DNA of 61,406 bases, taken from NCBI GenBank assembly GCA_001512555.1, contig LFSK01000133.1:2820-64225 (forward strand), read 5' to 3'. A program made the position numbers and the translations under genes. Source of the stretch: Clostridiaceae bacterium DTU059 (GTDB lineage: Bacteria > Bacillota > Clostridia > DSM-8532). Each line of letters begins with the position of its first letter. The stretch's first letter is position 1. Positions 17,655-25,817 of this stretch are shown in pieces. The notes under the pieces are model-generated. The model had not been told where the DNA came from. It worked only from the letters and a program-made list of their open reading frames with translations, and did not search any database.

Positions 17655-18998
17655 TCAGAGACGCTTTTCCAGTTCTGCCTTTTCCGCCTCAAAGCCTGGT
17701 TTGCCCAGCAGTGCGAACATATTCTTCTTATAGGCTTCCACTCCGGGCTGATCGAAGGGATTGACCCCTAAAAGATAACCGCTTATGCCGCAGGCCTTCT
17801 CGAAGAAATAAACCAGATAACCAAACCAGTAGGCGGTCATTTCAGGAACGCTCACAACCAAGTTGGGGACCCCTCCGTCCACATGGGCCAGGATGGTTCC
17901 CTTCATGGCCATCTTATTGACAAAATCCATCTCCCTGCCGGCAAGATAATTTAGTTTATCCAGGTCATCCTCCGTCTTTATCATGTCAAGGTTTTTTTTG
18001 CACTTCTCCACATTGAGAACTGTCTCGAAAATATTCCTCAGTCCATCCTGGATGTACTGCCCCATGGAATGAAGGTCTGTTGAGAAATCCACCCCCGCAG
18101 GGAATATTCCTTTTTTATCCTTGCCCTCACTCTCTCCGTACAGTTGCTTCCACCATTCGGTAAGATAGTGGAGGGATGGTTCGTAGTTTACGAGTATCTC
18201 GGTGGTTTTCCCTTTCCTGTAAAGGGCATTCCGAACCGCTGCGTAAAGGTAGCAGTCATTCTCAGAATAAGGCTTTTTGCAATCAACATACGCATCCTGA
18301 GCGCCCTTCATCATCCCGGCAATATCCACACCGGCTGCCGCAATAGGAAGAAGGCCTACAGCCGTGAGAACCGAAAAACGGCCGCCCACATCATCAGGAA
18401 TGACGAACTGCTCATACCCTTCTGAATCCGCCAGGGTCTTCAGTGCACCCTTTGCCTTGTCGGTGGTGGCATAGATACGACCCCTGGCTCCTTCCTTCCC
18501 ATACTTCTTTTCCATATAATCCTTTATGATCCTGAACGCAATGGCAGGCTCGGTGGTGGTACCCGATTTGGAAATAACATTGACCGATATCTCCCTGCCC
18601 TCTACCAATTCCAGCAGTTCGGCCAGATAGGTGGAACTTATGCTGTTTCCGGCGAAATAAATCTCAGGACCGTTACGCTTTTCCTTTGGGAGCATATTGT
18701 AGAACGAATGGGTCAGTGCTTCAATGGCAGCCCTTGCTCCCAGGTACGATCCTCCGATTCCAACCACAATCAGAACATCCGAATCCTGACGTATCTTCTC
18801 AGCGGCTTTTTGGATTCGGCTGAATTCTTCCCTGTCGTACCCATGGGGAAGTTCAACCCAACCCAGATAGTCACTTCCCGGCCCGCTTCTCTCATGGAGC
18901 ATATTATGAGCCGAAAGAACCTGGGGCTCCAAATAGCTGATTTCATGTTCGCTGATAAAACCCAGTGCATTCTTGTAGTCAAAACTCAGTTTTCTCAT
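17655..18998 (-). CDS. pgi: Glucose-6-phosphate isomerase
   Basis: Pgi interconverts glucose-6-phosphate and fructose-6-phosphate in glycolysis and gluconeogenesis. At 447 residues it is the shorter form usual in Firmicutes. Sugar-phosphate binding segments are visible as [35 protein letters not shown] and the C-terminal [15 protein letters not shown], with [18 protein letters not shown] as the second PGI signature. The N-terminus [19 protein letters not shown] fits the family and supports the ATG at 18998. It stands alone between secG and the YjfB-like gene. The assignment is secure. Confidence 0.98.
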   Translation of the reverse strand: MRKLSFDYKNALGFISEHEISYLEPQVLSAHNMLHERSGPGSDYLGWVELPHGYDREEFSRIQKAAEKIRQDSDVLIVVGIGGSYLGARAAIEALTHSFYNMLPKEKRNGPEIYFAGNSISSTYLAELLELVEGREISVNVISKSGTTTEPAIAFRIIKDYMEKKYGKEGARGRIYATTDKAKGALKTLADSEGYEQFVIPDDVGGRFSVLTAVGLLPIAAAGVDIAGMMKGAQDAYVDCKKPYSENDCYLYAAVRNALYRKGKTTEILVNYEPSLHYLTEWWKQLYGESEGKDKKGIFPAGVDFSTDLHSMGQYIQDGLRNIFETVLNVEKCKKNLDMIKTEDDLDKLNYLAGREMDFVNKMAMKGTILAHVDGGVPNLVVSVPEMTAYWFGYLVYFFEKACGISGYLLGVNPFDQPGVEAYKKNMFALLGKPGFEAEKAELEKRL

Positions 18999-19165
18999 TG
19001 TAGTTCATACCTTTCCTCAAATATAGTCTTAGCATAAATTACCTGGACTATTCTATCACGTTTTCCCATTCTTGTGTATTAAAAAAAGGTATAAAAAAAT
19101 GCGACTGCTGTCGACAGATTAATGGAGGGATAAAAAAGATACGGCAATGGAATTGCTGTCACAGA

Positions 19166-19342
19166 TCAGACTTTAATGTCCACATTGGCACCAATATGGG
19201 GATTGACACTTTTCTCCATCACCTTGATCAGAGCCTGGTTATTTGATTCCATGTTATCCATGGCTTTTTTCAATACCGCAATACCCGCCTGCTGTTTGAC
19301 TGCGTTTTGGTGAGAGATAACCGATAGTGCCGCAATATCCAC
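19166..19342 (-). CDS. YjfB-like putative motility protein (GTG start)
   Basis: This 58-residue protein begins at a GTG at 19342, with AAGGAG nine bases upstream, and reads VDIAALSVISHQNAVKQQAG at its N-terminus. It resembles the YjfB (putative motility protein, Pfam DUF) family of Bacillus and Clostridia. That family shares the DIAALS start, a helical middle with KKAMD, and a C-terminal tail ending in NVDIKV. A role linked to flagellar regulation has been suggested for the family, but no flagellar gene is in this window. It is a short monocistronic gene with a weak hairpin and T-run downstream (about 19128-19156). Confidence 0.82.
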   Translation of the reverse strand: MDIAALSVISHQNAVKQQAGIAVLKKAMDNMESNNQALIKVMEKSVNPHIGANVDIKV

Positions 19343-19416
19343 AAAAATCAACTCCTTTTTTAAGGACTTACATTGTTTATTTACCCGAAAAATGAGTAGC
19401 CGACACAATTATTAAT

Positions 19417-19448
19417 AAAAAACCTCCCATACCCAGCGGAAGGGAGGC
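19417..19448 (-). terminator. Intrinsic terminator of the transcarboxylase operon
   Basis: On the minus strand, GCCTCCC and GGGAGG form a GC-rich stem followed by TTTTTTATT. It starts 19 bp past the stop codon of the 5S-type subunit gene. Confidence 0.9.
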
Positions 19449-19466
19449 TTAAAGCCAATCAATCAT

Positions 19467-20864
19467 TCATCCCAGAGGATGGATCCTGTATTCATAGCTC
19501 ACCATATCGGGATCAATTTTATATCTCTGTGCCCTCCTGTATTCAAAGAACTTGGGCGCCACCTGGGGATACATGGCATAGGTCAGGACATCCTCTTCCT
19601 GTTCCATATACTCAGCCATCTCAGCCTTGATTCTGTCCAGTTCGTTGGGAATAAGATCCGCCGGTCTGCATGTAATGGGCTCCTCATCCCCGATAATCTT
19701 TTTTGTGATCTCTTCAGATATGGGGGCAGGAGTTTTGCCATATTCACCCCTGACAAGACCCTTGGTCTCCTTGGGCACCATCTTGTAGCGTTCACCTGAA
19801 ATAACATTCAGTACAGCCTGGGTTCCAACTATCTGGCTTGTGGGCGTAACAAGGGGCGGATATCCCAAATCCTCCCTCACCCTGGGTATCTCCTTTAGAA
19901 CATCCATGTACAGGTCTTCTTTCCCCGCCTGTTTCAGTTGGGAGACCAGATTCGAAAGCATTCCTCCGGGTACCTGATAGATCAGTGCGTTGACATCGAC
20001 ACCCATAACCTTGGTGTTTAAAAGGCCGCTGCCCAGATATTTCTCCCTGAGGCTGCGGAAATAATCGGCTATTTCGGTCAGGAGTTCAAGATTATACCCT
20101 GTATCATAGGGTGTATCCTTCAAGGTCGCCACCAGGGACTCTGTGGGGGGCTGGGATGTACCCATGGCCATAGGGGAAACGGCGCAGTCTATCACGTCCA
20201 CTCCCGCCTCAATGGCCTTAAGATAGGTCATGGATCCTACCCCGCTGGTATAGTGGGTATGAAGCTGGATGGGAACCTTCACATTCTCCTTGAGGGCTTT
20301 CACCAATTCATAGGCCTGGTAGGGAACCAGAAGACCGGCCATATCCTTAATGCAAATCGAGTCCGCACCCATCTCAACAAGGATCCTGGCATCCTCCACA
20401 AATTTGTCAAGACTGTGATATGGACTGGTGGTATAGGAAAAACACCCCTGAGCGTGTCCCCCTTCTTTCTTGCAGGCTTTTATTGCCCGCTCCACATTCC
20501 TCAGATCGTTGAGGGCATCAAATATTCTGATGATATTAATACCGTTGGCAATGGATTTCTGTACGAAATAATCCACCACATCATCGGCGTAATGCTTGTA
20601 TCCTACAAGGTTCTGACCTCGCAGGAGCATCTGCAGATTTGTCTTTTTCGCTTTCTCCCGTATCTTCCGAAGCCTTTCCCAGGGATCCTCGTTCAAAAAC
20701 CTCAGGCATGAATCGAAGGTGGCTCCTCCCCAGCATTCCAATGAGTGGTAGCCCACCTGATCCAGCTTTTCTACTATGGGCAGCATATCATCGGTGGTCA
20801 TCCTGGTAGCGATAAGGGATTGATGTGCATCACGCAAAACAGTTTCTGTAATCTTAACACCCAT
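19467..20864 (-). CDS. Carboxyltransferase 5S-type subunit (OadA/pyruvate carboxylase CT domain)
   Basis: This subunit moves a carboxyl group between carboxybiotin and pyruvate/oxaloacetate. The DRE-TIM barrel starts with TVLRDAHQSLIATRM-like sequence. The metal ligands are in QLHTHYTSG, and the active-site lysine that becomes carbamylated lies in DSICIKDMAGLL. A C-terminal PYC_OADA domain follows. At 465 residues it lacks the fused biotin domain of longer OadA proteins; the separate biotin carrier gene directly upstream supplies it. Together with the 12S-type gene further upstream it makes a full set of methylmalonyl-CoA carboxyltransferase (transcarboxylase) parts. Annotation as oxaloacetate decarboxylase alpha is possible, but no membrane OadB is present. 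Confidence 0.92.
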   Translation of the reverse strand: MGVKITETVLRDAHQSLIATRMTTDDMLPIVEKLDQVGYHSLECWGGATFDSCLRFLNEDPWERLRKIREKAKKTNLQMLLRGQNLVGYKHYADDVVDYFVQKSIANGINIIRIFDALNDLRNVERAIKACKKEGGHAQGCFSYTTSPYHSLDKFVEDARILVEMGADSICIKDMAGLLVPYQAYELVKALKENVKVPIQLHTHYTSGVGSMTYLKAIEAGVDVIDCAVSPMAMGTSQPPTESLVATLKDTPYDTGYNLELLTEIADYFRSLREKYLGSGLLNTKVMGVDVNALIYQVPGGMLSNLVSQLKQAGKEDLYMDVLKEIPRVREDLGYPPLVTPTSQIVGTQAVLNVISGERYKMVPKETKGLVRGEYGKTPAPISEEITKKIIGDEEPITCRPADLIPNELDRIKAEMAEYMEQEEDVLTYAMYPQVAPKFFEYRRAQRYKIDPDMVSYEYRIHPLG

Positions 20865-20888
20865 TATCTATAAGTCCTCCCAACTGGC

Positions 20889-21323
20889 TCAATTTAAAGT
20901 CATTATAACGTCCCCGCTGTTCACCTGCTGATTTCTGGAAACGTCTATACTGGCTACTACGGCATCCTTTGGTGCCAGGATCTCATTTTCCATCTTCATG
21001 GCTTCAAGGATTGCGATGACCGTACCCTTTTTCACGCTGTCACCTGTATTCACCTTGATATCAAGTATGGTTCCGGGCATTGGAGAGGTGATCTTAATGG
21101 AACCTGCCGTTCCTGATGGAGTCTGGGGCGCAGGAGCGGATTCAGGCCCTTGAACGGGGGCGGGTGCAGGCGCAGCCGGGGTTGCAGGTGTTTCGTAAGC
21201 CATCGGTGCCGGTGCCGCTGCTGTGGCTGTTCCCATCGCAGGGGCGGCTGGAGCCGATACCCCAACCTCCTCGACATCTACTTCATAACGATTACCATTT
21301 ACATTTACAACAAACTTTCTCAT
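20889..21323 (-). CDS. Biotin carboxyl carrier protein of the transcarboxylase (1.3S type)
   Basis: This biotin carrier shuttles CO2 between the 12S- and 5S-type subunits. The C-terminal biotinyl domain is complete. The biotinylated lysine lies in LEAMKMENEI at about residue 110, and the domain opens with ITSPMPGTILDIKVN. A long Ala/Pro-rich flexible linker (about residues 23-70) joins it to a short N-terminal docking strand, MRKFVVNVNGNRYEVDVEEV. The second ATG of an ATG-ATG pair (21323) is used, eight bases after AAGGAG; the first at 21326 is equally workable. It lies between the two catalytic subunit genes with 24 bp and 129 bp gaps. Confidence 0.94.
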   Translation of the reverse strand: MRKFVVNVNGNRYEVDVEEVGVSAPAAPAMGTATAAAPAPMAYETPATPAAPAPAPVQGPESAPAPQTPSGTAGSIKITSPMPGTILDIKVNTGDSVKKGTVIAILEAMKMENEILAPKDAVVASIDVSRNQQVNSGDVIMTLN

Positions 21324-21452
21324 CATGGCAGCTCCTTCCATCCGTCGATCAAGATATTGGCATCATTGCCTGATCATACCCTGATCGTTCTGTCTTATGC
21401 TTATTCCCGAAAAATGCGGGATGACCTGTGGCATATAGTGGTGCCGTATTTT

Positions 21453-23003
21453 TTAAAGAGGTATGTTTCCATGTTTTCTGGGCGGTCTTGTTTCCCGCTT
21501 TCCTGACAGCATATCCAGCGTGCCTGCAATACGCTGACGGGTTGTGGCAGGCTCTATCACATCATCCACATAACCCCTGGCAGCTGCAATATAGGGATTG
21601 GAAAACTTGTCCCTGTACTCCTGAATCTTTTCCTTTCTGAAGGCAATAGGGTCATCGGCTTTGCCGATCTCCTTTTTGAAGATAATATTGGCGGCTCCAT
21701 CGGGACCCATGACGGCTATCTCCGCCGTAGGCCATGCCAGCACCATATCTGCGCCCAGATGCTTGCTGTTCATGGCAATATAGGCACCGCCATAGGCCTT
21801 ACGGACGATGATATTAATCTTGGGAACCGTTGCCTCTGAAAAAGCATATAACAGCTTGGCTCCATGCCTTATGATGCCGCTATGTTCCTGTTTTACCCCC
21901 GGCAGATACCCCGGAACATCGGTAAAGGTGATCAGTGGGATATTGAAGGCATCACAGAAACGGACAAAACGCCCTCCCTTATCAGAGGCATCCACATCAA
22001 GAACACCTGCACTGACCCGTGGCTGGTTGGCCACAATCCCAACAGTTCTGCCCCCGATCCGGGCAAAGCCGACAATGATGTTCCTGGCAAAGTTCTCGTG
22101 CACCTGGAAAAAATCCCCGTCATCCACAACCCTGGAAATGATGTTCAGCATATCGTAGGGCTTGTTTGGATCGTCGGGAATTATGGTGTTCAACTCTTCA
22201 TTCAGCCGGTTCACATCATCCCCGGTAAGAAGGATCTCCGGATCACTCAGATTGTTATCCGGCAGGAAGCTGATCAGCTTCTTTATCTGACTGAAGCAGG
22301 TCTCTTCATCGGACGATGCGAAATGAGCCACACCGCTGACAGTGCTATGGGCGCCGGCACCGCCCAGGGCTTCAAAGGTTACATCTTCACCCGTAACAGC
22401 CTTGATAACCGATGGACCGGTTATGAACATATGACTGGTATTCTCAACCATGAATATGAAATCGGTAATGGCCGGAGAATAAACAGCGCCTCCGGCACAG
22501 GGACCCATGATGACTGAAATCTGGGGAATGACACCCGAGGCCATGGTGTTTCTTCGGAAAATCTCCCCGAAACCGCCAAGGGCATCAATCCCCTCCTCAA
22601 TTCTTGCTCCGCCGGAGTCGTTGATGCTGATAAATGGGGCTCCCATCTTCATGGCCATATCCATGACCTTAGTAATCTTCTTCGCATGCATCTCACCCAG
22701 AGATCCGCCGATCACGGTAAAATCCTGGGACGAAACATAAACCAGCCTGCCGTCCAGGGTTCCATAACCGGTTACGACACCATCACCGGCAACCTTCTTC
22801 TGCTGAAGGTCAAAATCGGTACCCCGTGTTTCAACAAAGGCGTCCATCTCCACAAAGCTTCCCTCATCCAAAAGAAGCTCTAGCCGTTCCCTGGCTGTAC
22901 GCTTTCCGGCCTGATGCTGCTTTGCGATTCTTTCCTCCCCGCCTCCCTGAAGAATGCGCTCTCTTCTCTGGCGAAGGTCATTAATCTTATCGTAAGTCGT
23001 CAT
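21453..23003 (-). CDS. mmdA: Acyl-CoA carboxyltransferase subunit (12S/MmdA type)
   Basis: This crotonase-like carboxyltransferase moves carboxyl groups between (methyl)malonyl-CoA and biotin. The 516 residues match the MmdA/PccB/12S family. Oxyanion-hole glycines are seen in FISINDSGGARIEEGI and in IMGPCAGGAVYSPAITDF for the N half, and RKAYGGAYIAMNSKHLGAD in the C half. It heads an operon with a biotin carrier and a 5S-type subunit. No biotin carboxylase (AccC) and no sodium-pumping membrane subunit is present, so ATP-independent transcarboxylation from one substrate to another is the likely reaction. I recall the same gene order in Clostridium thermocellum, where it was proposed to act as a transcarboxylase. 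Confidence 0.93.
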   Translation of the reverse strand: MTTYDKINDLRQRRERILQGGGEERIAKQHQAGKRTARERLELLLDEGSFVEMDAFVETRGTDFDLQQKKVAGDGVVTGYGTLDGRLVYVSSQDFTVIGGSLGEMHAKKITKVMDMAMKMGAPFISINDSGGARIEEGIDALGGFGEIFRRNTMASGVIPQISVIMGPCAGGAVYSPAITDFIFMVENTSHMFITGPSVIKAVTGEDVTFEALGGAGAHSTVSGVAHFASSDEETCFSQIKKLISFLPDNNLSDPEILLTGDDVNRLNEELNTIIPDDPNKPYDMLNIISRVVDDGDFFQVHENFARNIIVGFARIGGRTVGIVANQPRVSAGVLDVDASDKGGRFVRFCDAFNIPLITFTDVPGYLPGVKQEHSGIIRHGAKLLYAFSEATVPKINIIVRKAYGGAYIAMNSKHLGADMVLAWPTAEIAVMGPDGAANIIFKKEIGKADDPIAFRKEKIQEYRDKFSNPYIAAARGYVDDVIEPATTRQRIAGTLDMLSGKRETRPPRKHGNIPL

Positions 23004-23068
23004 TTTTTCACCTCAAAACTGTGAATCAGTCGGGATTCCATCAGATCGTTAATTAATTAACCTTTTAA

Positions 23069-23116
23069 TTATAACTAGGTCATAACAATTATATAGTAGT
23101 ATAACCGCTTTTGCAA
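23069..23116 (-). promoter_or_regulatory. Sigma-A promoter with FapR-like operator for the transcarboxylase operon
   Basis: On the minus strand, TTGCAA (23111-23116) and TATAAT (23088-23093) are 17 bp apart. Next to the -10 box, covering the expected start, is the imperfect dyad TTATGACCTAGTTATAA (23069-23085). From memory it resembles the FapR operator core ACCTAGT with flanking TTA and TAA. A 14-bp perfect palindrome GTTAATTAATTAAC follows at 23048-23061. The promoter is strong by inspection; the regulator is inferred. Confidence 0.65.
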
Positions 23117-23181
23117 CAATTATCGGAAATTGATTTTGCCCGTTTTTACTGGTTGGAAGAATAAAAATTGCCAGCAATTGA

Positions 23182-23218
23182 AGCGGGACGGCTGTTTGAA
23201 AAACCGTCCCGTTAAAAT
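23182..23218 (-). terminator. Hairpin downstream of spo0A
   Basis: CGGGACGG (23184-23191) and CCGTCCCG (23204-23211) make a perfect 8-bp GC-rich stem 44 bp past the spo0A stop. The T-run is weak on both strands, so termination by this hairpin is likely but not certain. Confidence 0.6.
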
Positions 23219-23261
23219 CATTAATAATCTGATTGCAGCTTATGTCTCCTGTGGATAATCC

Positions 23262-24071
23262 CTAACTGCTCTTCTCGCTCAGTCTCAGCGTATCGGCCAC
23301 CATGGCTATGAATTCCGAATTGGTCGGCTTTCCCTTACGGGTATTGATGGTATATCCGAACAGGTCATTGATGGTATCCACCCGCCCTCTGTTCCAGGCA
23401 ACTTCTATAGCATGCCTTATTGCCCGTTCAACCCTGCTGGGAGTTGTTTTATGAGCCTTGGCCAACTCAGGATACAGCCTCTTGGTAACAGCACTTATAA
23501 TCTCCCGATCCTTGAAAGCCATCATGATGGCATCGCGCATGTACTGATAGCCCTTGATATGGGCAGGTACACCAACATCCCGCATAATCTGGGTGATCTT
23601 CGACTGGACGCTGTCACCGCTTGAAGCGGCTATCTTGACAGCTGGTGCGGGAGTTACGGTACTGCCCTCCATACGCAGGACAGTGGGGCTGTGGGTCCTC
23701 ACCAGCTCCCTGATTCTCTCAACAAGAACTCCCAGATCAAAGGGTTTTACAATGTAGTAGATAGCACCCAATGAAAGGGCTTGCTGAGTGATCGTGTCCT
23801 GTCCCACAGCAGATAGAACGATGAACAAAGGCTTTTCTGATGGACTGACATCCTTGTAGCGGGTAAGCACACCCAGTCCGTCAAGCCTTGGCATGATGAT
23901 ATCCAACACGACAATATCGGGTTTGGTTTTTTCGATCATGTCAATGGCATCCTCACCATTTTCCACTCTTGCAGTCACTTCGATGTCGGGCTGACTCTCC
24001 AAAAATTCACAGATTATCATGCCAAATGCGACATTATCATCCGCTACCAGAACACGAATCTTATTATTCAC
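23262..24071 (-). CDS. spo0A: Sporulation master regulator Spo0A
   Basis: Spo0A is the response regulator that commits the cell to sporulation when phosphorylated. The receiver domain has the acidic pair in VLVADDN (Asp11-Asp12), the phosphorylated Asp57 in [12 protein letters not shown], and the conserved lysine in YYIVKPFDL. After a variable linker the C-terminal DNA-binding domain contains [20 protein letters not shown] and [21 protein letters not shown], nearly invariant in the family. Translation starts at a GTG (24071), ten bases after AAGGAGG. At 269 residues it is full length. It is monocistronic here with its own promoter, and unusually it is not next to spoIVB. Confidence 0.99.
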   Translation of the reverse strand: MNNKIRVLVADDNVAFGMIICEFLESQPDIEVTARVENGEDAIDMIEKTKPDIVVLDIIMPRLDGLGVLTRYKDVSPSEKPLFIVLSAVGQDTITQQALSLGAIYYIVKPFDLGVLVERIRELVRTHSPTVLRMEGSTVTPAPAVKIAASSGDSVQSKITQIMRDVGVPAHIKGYQYMRDAIMMAFKDREIISAVTKRLYPELAKAHKTTPSRVERAIRHAIEVAWNRGRVDTINDLFGYTINTRKGKPTNSEFIAMVADTLRLSEKSS

Positions 24072-24104
24072 ACTGAACCTACCTCCTTAGTATATCTACT
24101 GCTA

Positions 24105-24133
24105 ATTATATTGTTGAATTCCACAATTTACAA
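24105..24133 (-). promoter_or_regulatory. spo0A promoter with a 0A-box-like site in the spacer
   Basis: On the minus strand, TTGTAA (24128-24133) and TATAAT (24105-24110) are 17 bp apart, 34 bp upstream of the GTG start. Inside the spacer, TGTTGAA (forward 24112-24118) differs by one base from the Spo0A binding box TGTCGAA, which suggests possible autoregulation. The rest of the 250-bp gap shows only the terminator of the upstream gene. Confidence 0.65.
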
Positions 24134-24255
24134 GTAAACTTTTTATATTACCTGAATTGTTTTGTGCCGATGCAGTATTTTCCCACATCGAACCATACCT
24201 AATCAGGGAAATATGACGAAAGATGTCTCAGCCGCTGATGCCAAAAAGCTGATTC

Positions 24256-24292
24256 TACAAAAAAATCAGCCCGCATTCATCACGCAGGCTGA
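24256..24292 (-). terminator. Intrinsic terminator of the pspC/LiaF-like operon
   Basis: On the minus strand, TCAGCCTGC and GCGGGCTGA form a stem of nine positions with one mismatch, followed by TTTTTTTG. It begins about 30 bp past the stop of the toastrack protein gene. Confidence 0.88.
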
Positions 24293-24320
24293 CAGTTCAG
24301 TGTAGGTCTGATTTTCACCT

Positions 24321-25190
24321 TTAGAGCACGTTCACCGTTATATTCGAGGCACCGCTGTTTACATGAAGGTAAACAAATCTATCCGCTGAATCGAAATTTG
24401 AGGATTCATAGTATTTGCCTTTTTTTTCAATGGTTATACCATTCCCGCCGATATCATTCACTGCAGCGTTGGATACTATGCGGATTCCGGTTCCCTCCGG
24501 TATGGAAATGCTCATGCTTACAGCACCACCGTTACATTTAACAGTGGTTTCGTCCTGCAGGTTTCCTGCCACAATCCTCAGATCACAGGTACCTGTATTA
24601 ATTTCACAATTTTCCAGCGGAAAACCTGAAAAGTCAATAATCCCATCAATAGCGCCGGTATTGAGCTCAAGATCCCACCTTACATCTTTGCTCAGATTTG
24701 CGTAAAAGTTTCTGCCAGAGCCAAGATCCAGGGGTTCCCATCTCTGATAGAACCGTATGGTACTGTCCCTGCCGCCTTTATAATTATGTCTCAGACCTTT
24801 GATGTTGGAGCTAACCCGCGCCAGTGCTGAGTCAGCGGATCCTATACGGATGCTCGTGGTTCCTGTATTGACCTCCATTTTGGCATGCTCCATGCCATCT
24901 TTAAGTTCAAAGACATGGTCATTGCCCTCTTCCATAAGACTGTGTCCGGCATTACCCAGGTATATCCCATAGCCGCCTACGAGGGCGATAGCCAAAACCC
25001 AAACAACTGCCTTCATCACATGATCCTCCTTCTTTAAAAGGAGAGTGATGCCGGCGGCCACAATAAAGACCGGCCATAATGTTCTGATAGCACCCATGAT
25101 ATCAAACGGAACCATACCGCTTGATGCCAGTATCCATAATATCCCAATTATTATAAGCAATGATCCCCAGACTATGTGCGATCTTCTCAT
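24321..25190 (-). CDS. LiaF/DUF5668-like membrane protein with C-terminal beta (toastrack) domain
   Basis: This is a predicted envelope-stress membrane protein. The first roughly 95 residues hold three to four short hydrophobic helices in the LiaI/DUF5668 pattern (HIVWGSLLIIIGILWILASS, LWPVFIVAAGITLLL). The rest is a beta-rich domain with repeated NTGT/NTGA motifs (EVNTGTTSIRIGS, ELNTGAIDG, EINTGTCDLRI), as in toastrack (DUF4097/LiaF) domains. The ATG at 25190 has AAGGGG eight bases upstream. It lies 19 bp after the PspC gene, and such pairs commonly sense cell-wall antibiotic damage. No LiaRS-type two-component genes are adjacent, so a scaffold or stress-sink role is an inference. Confidence 0.85.
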   Translation of the reverse strand: MRRSHIVWGSLLIIIGILWILASSGMVPFDIMGAIRTLWPVFIVAAGITLLLKKEDHVMKAVVWVLAIALVGGYGIYLGNAGHSLMEEGNDHVFELKDGMEHAKMEVNTGTTSIRIGSADSALARVSSNIKGLRHNYKGGRDSTIRFYQRWEPLDLGSGRNFYANLSKDVRWDLELNTGAIDGIIDFSGFPLENCEINTGTCDLRIVAGNLQDETTVKCNGGAVSMSISIPEGTGIRIVSNAAVNDIGGNGITIEKKGKYYESSNFDSADRFVYLHVNSGASNITVNVL

Positions 25191-25209
25191 ATCGTCCACC
25201 CCTTCCGGC

Positions 25210-25656
25210 CTAAGCCCTTCTGCCGTCAAACAGCATATAAAGGCCGCTTATGACCAACAACCCCGCAAAAACATAGCGCCAGTCAAGCCAGGCGAAGAAC
25301 ATGCGGGCCAGAAGAAAAACCCCCGCTGCGATCAGCAGAGTTCCAAATATCACCCTGGATCTCCCATTCCCGGGCTCACCATATTCTCTGTCATCGGCAA
25401 AAGTACTCTCTTCATGGTAGCTATGTCCGTAATCATGGTTATCATAGTGGGAGCCACGATTCGCCTGGACGTCATAGGGCACAATGATGACACACAAGAA
25501 GTACACAATCAAGCCGGGTAATACACCGCTGGCCAGGATGGCTACGAAGGCCAGAAGCCTCACAATGGATTTATCCATGCCGATATAGTCGGCCAGACCC
25601 GAACACACGCCTCCAATAATCTTGTCGTTTATTTTTCTATAAAACCTTCTTCCCAT
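25210..25656 (-). CDS. PspC domain membrane protein
   Basis: PspC domain proteins sit in the membrane and take part in envelope-stress responses. The N-terminal PspC domain is clear: RKINDKIIGGVCSGLADYIG followed by KSIVRLLAFVAILASGVLPG and a membrane helix ending in VIIVP. A His/Asp/Tyr-rich loop (RGSHYDNHDYGHSYHEE) leads to two further helices of DUF5668 type at the C-terminus. The ATG at 25656 has GAGGTG five bases upstream; an upstream in-frame extension lacks such a site. It is the first gene of a pair with the toastrack protein. A perfect palindrome lies 26 bp upstream. Confidence 0.88.
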   Translation of the reverse strand: MGRRFYRKINDKIIGGVCSGLADYIGMDKSIVRLLAFVAILASGVLPGLIVYFLCVIIVPYDVQANRGSHYDNHDYGHSYHEESTFADDREYGEPGNGRSRVIFGTLLIAAGVFLLARMFFAWLDWRYVFAGLLVISGLYMLFDGRRA

Positions 25657-25681
25657 ACAGACACCTCTATTCCCGAAAATG

Positions 25682-25696
25682 AGGAACTCAGTTCCT
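25682..25696 (-). promoter_or_regulatory. Palindrome upstream of pspC-like gene (operator candidate)
   Basis: AGGAACT-C-AGTTCCT is a perfect 7-bp inverted repeat with a one-base centre, located 26 bp upstream of the pspC-like start codon. The size and position fit a dimeric regulator site, but the regulator is unknown. The motif TTTCGGGAATA (minus strand, 25668-25678) lies directly downstream. Confidence 0.4.
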
Positions 25697-25817
25697 ATCT
25701 TTTCATCTAATTCTACGTGTGAGGTTTTCATTTGTCTGATATGGGTAAGAAAGGAAACGGCGGACTAAGTATGAGATTAAGTGATTCCGTAAAAGGCAGG
25801 GTCGCCCTATGAACGGC

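Noticed and set aside
19105-19116. Palindrome CTGTCGACAG near the YjfB-like gene
   Set aside because: It contains TGTCGAC in both orientations, similar to a 0A box, but it lies downstream of the gene and no promoter is evident; probably chance.
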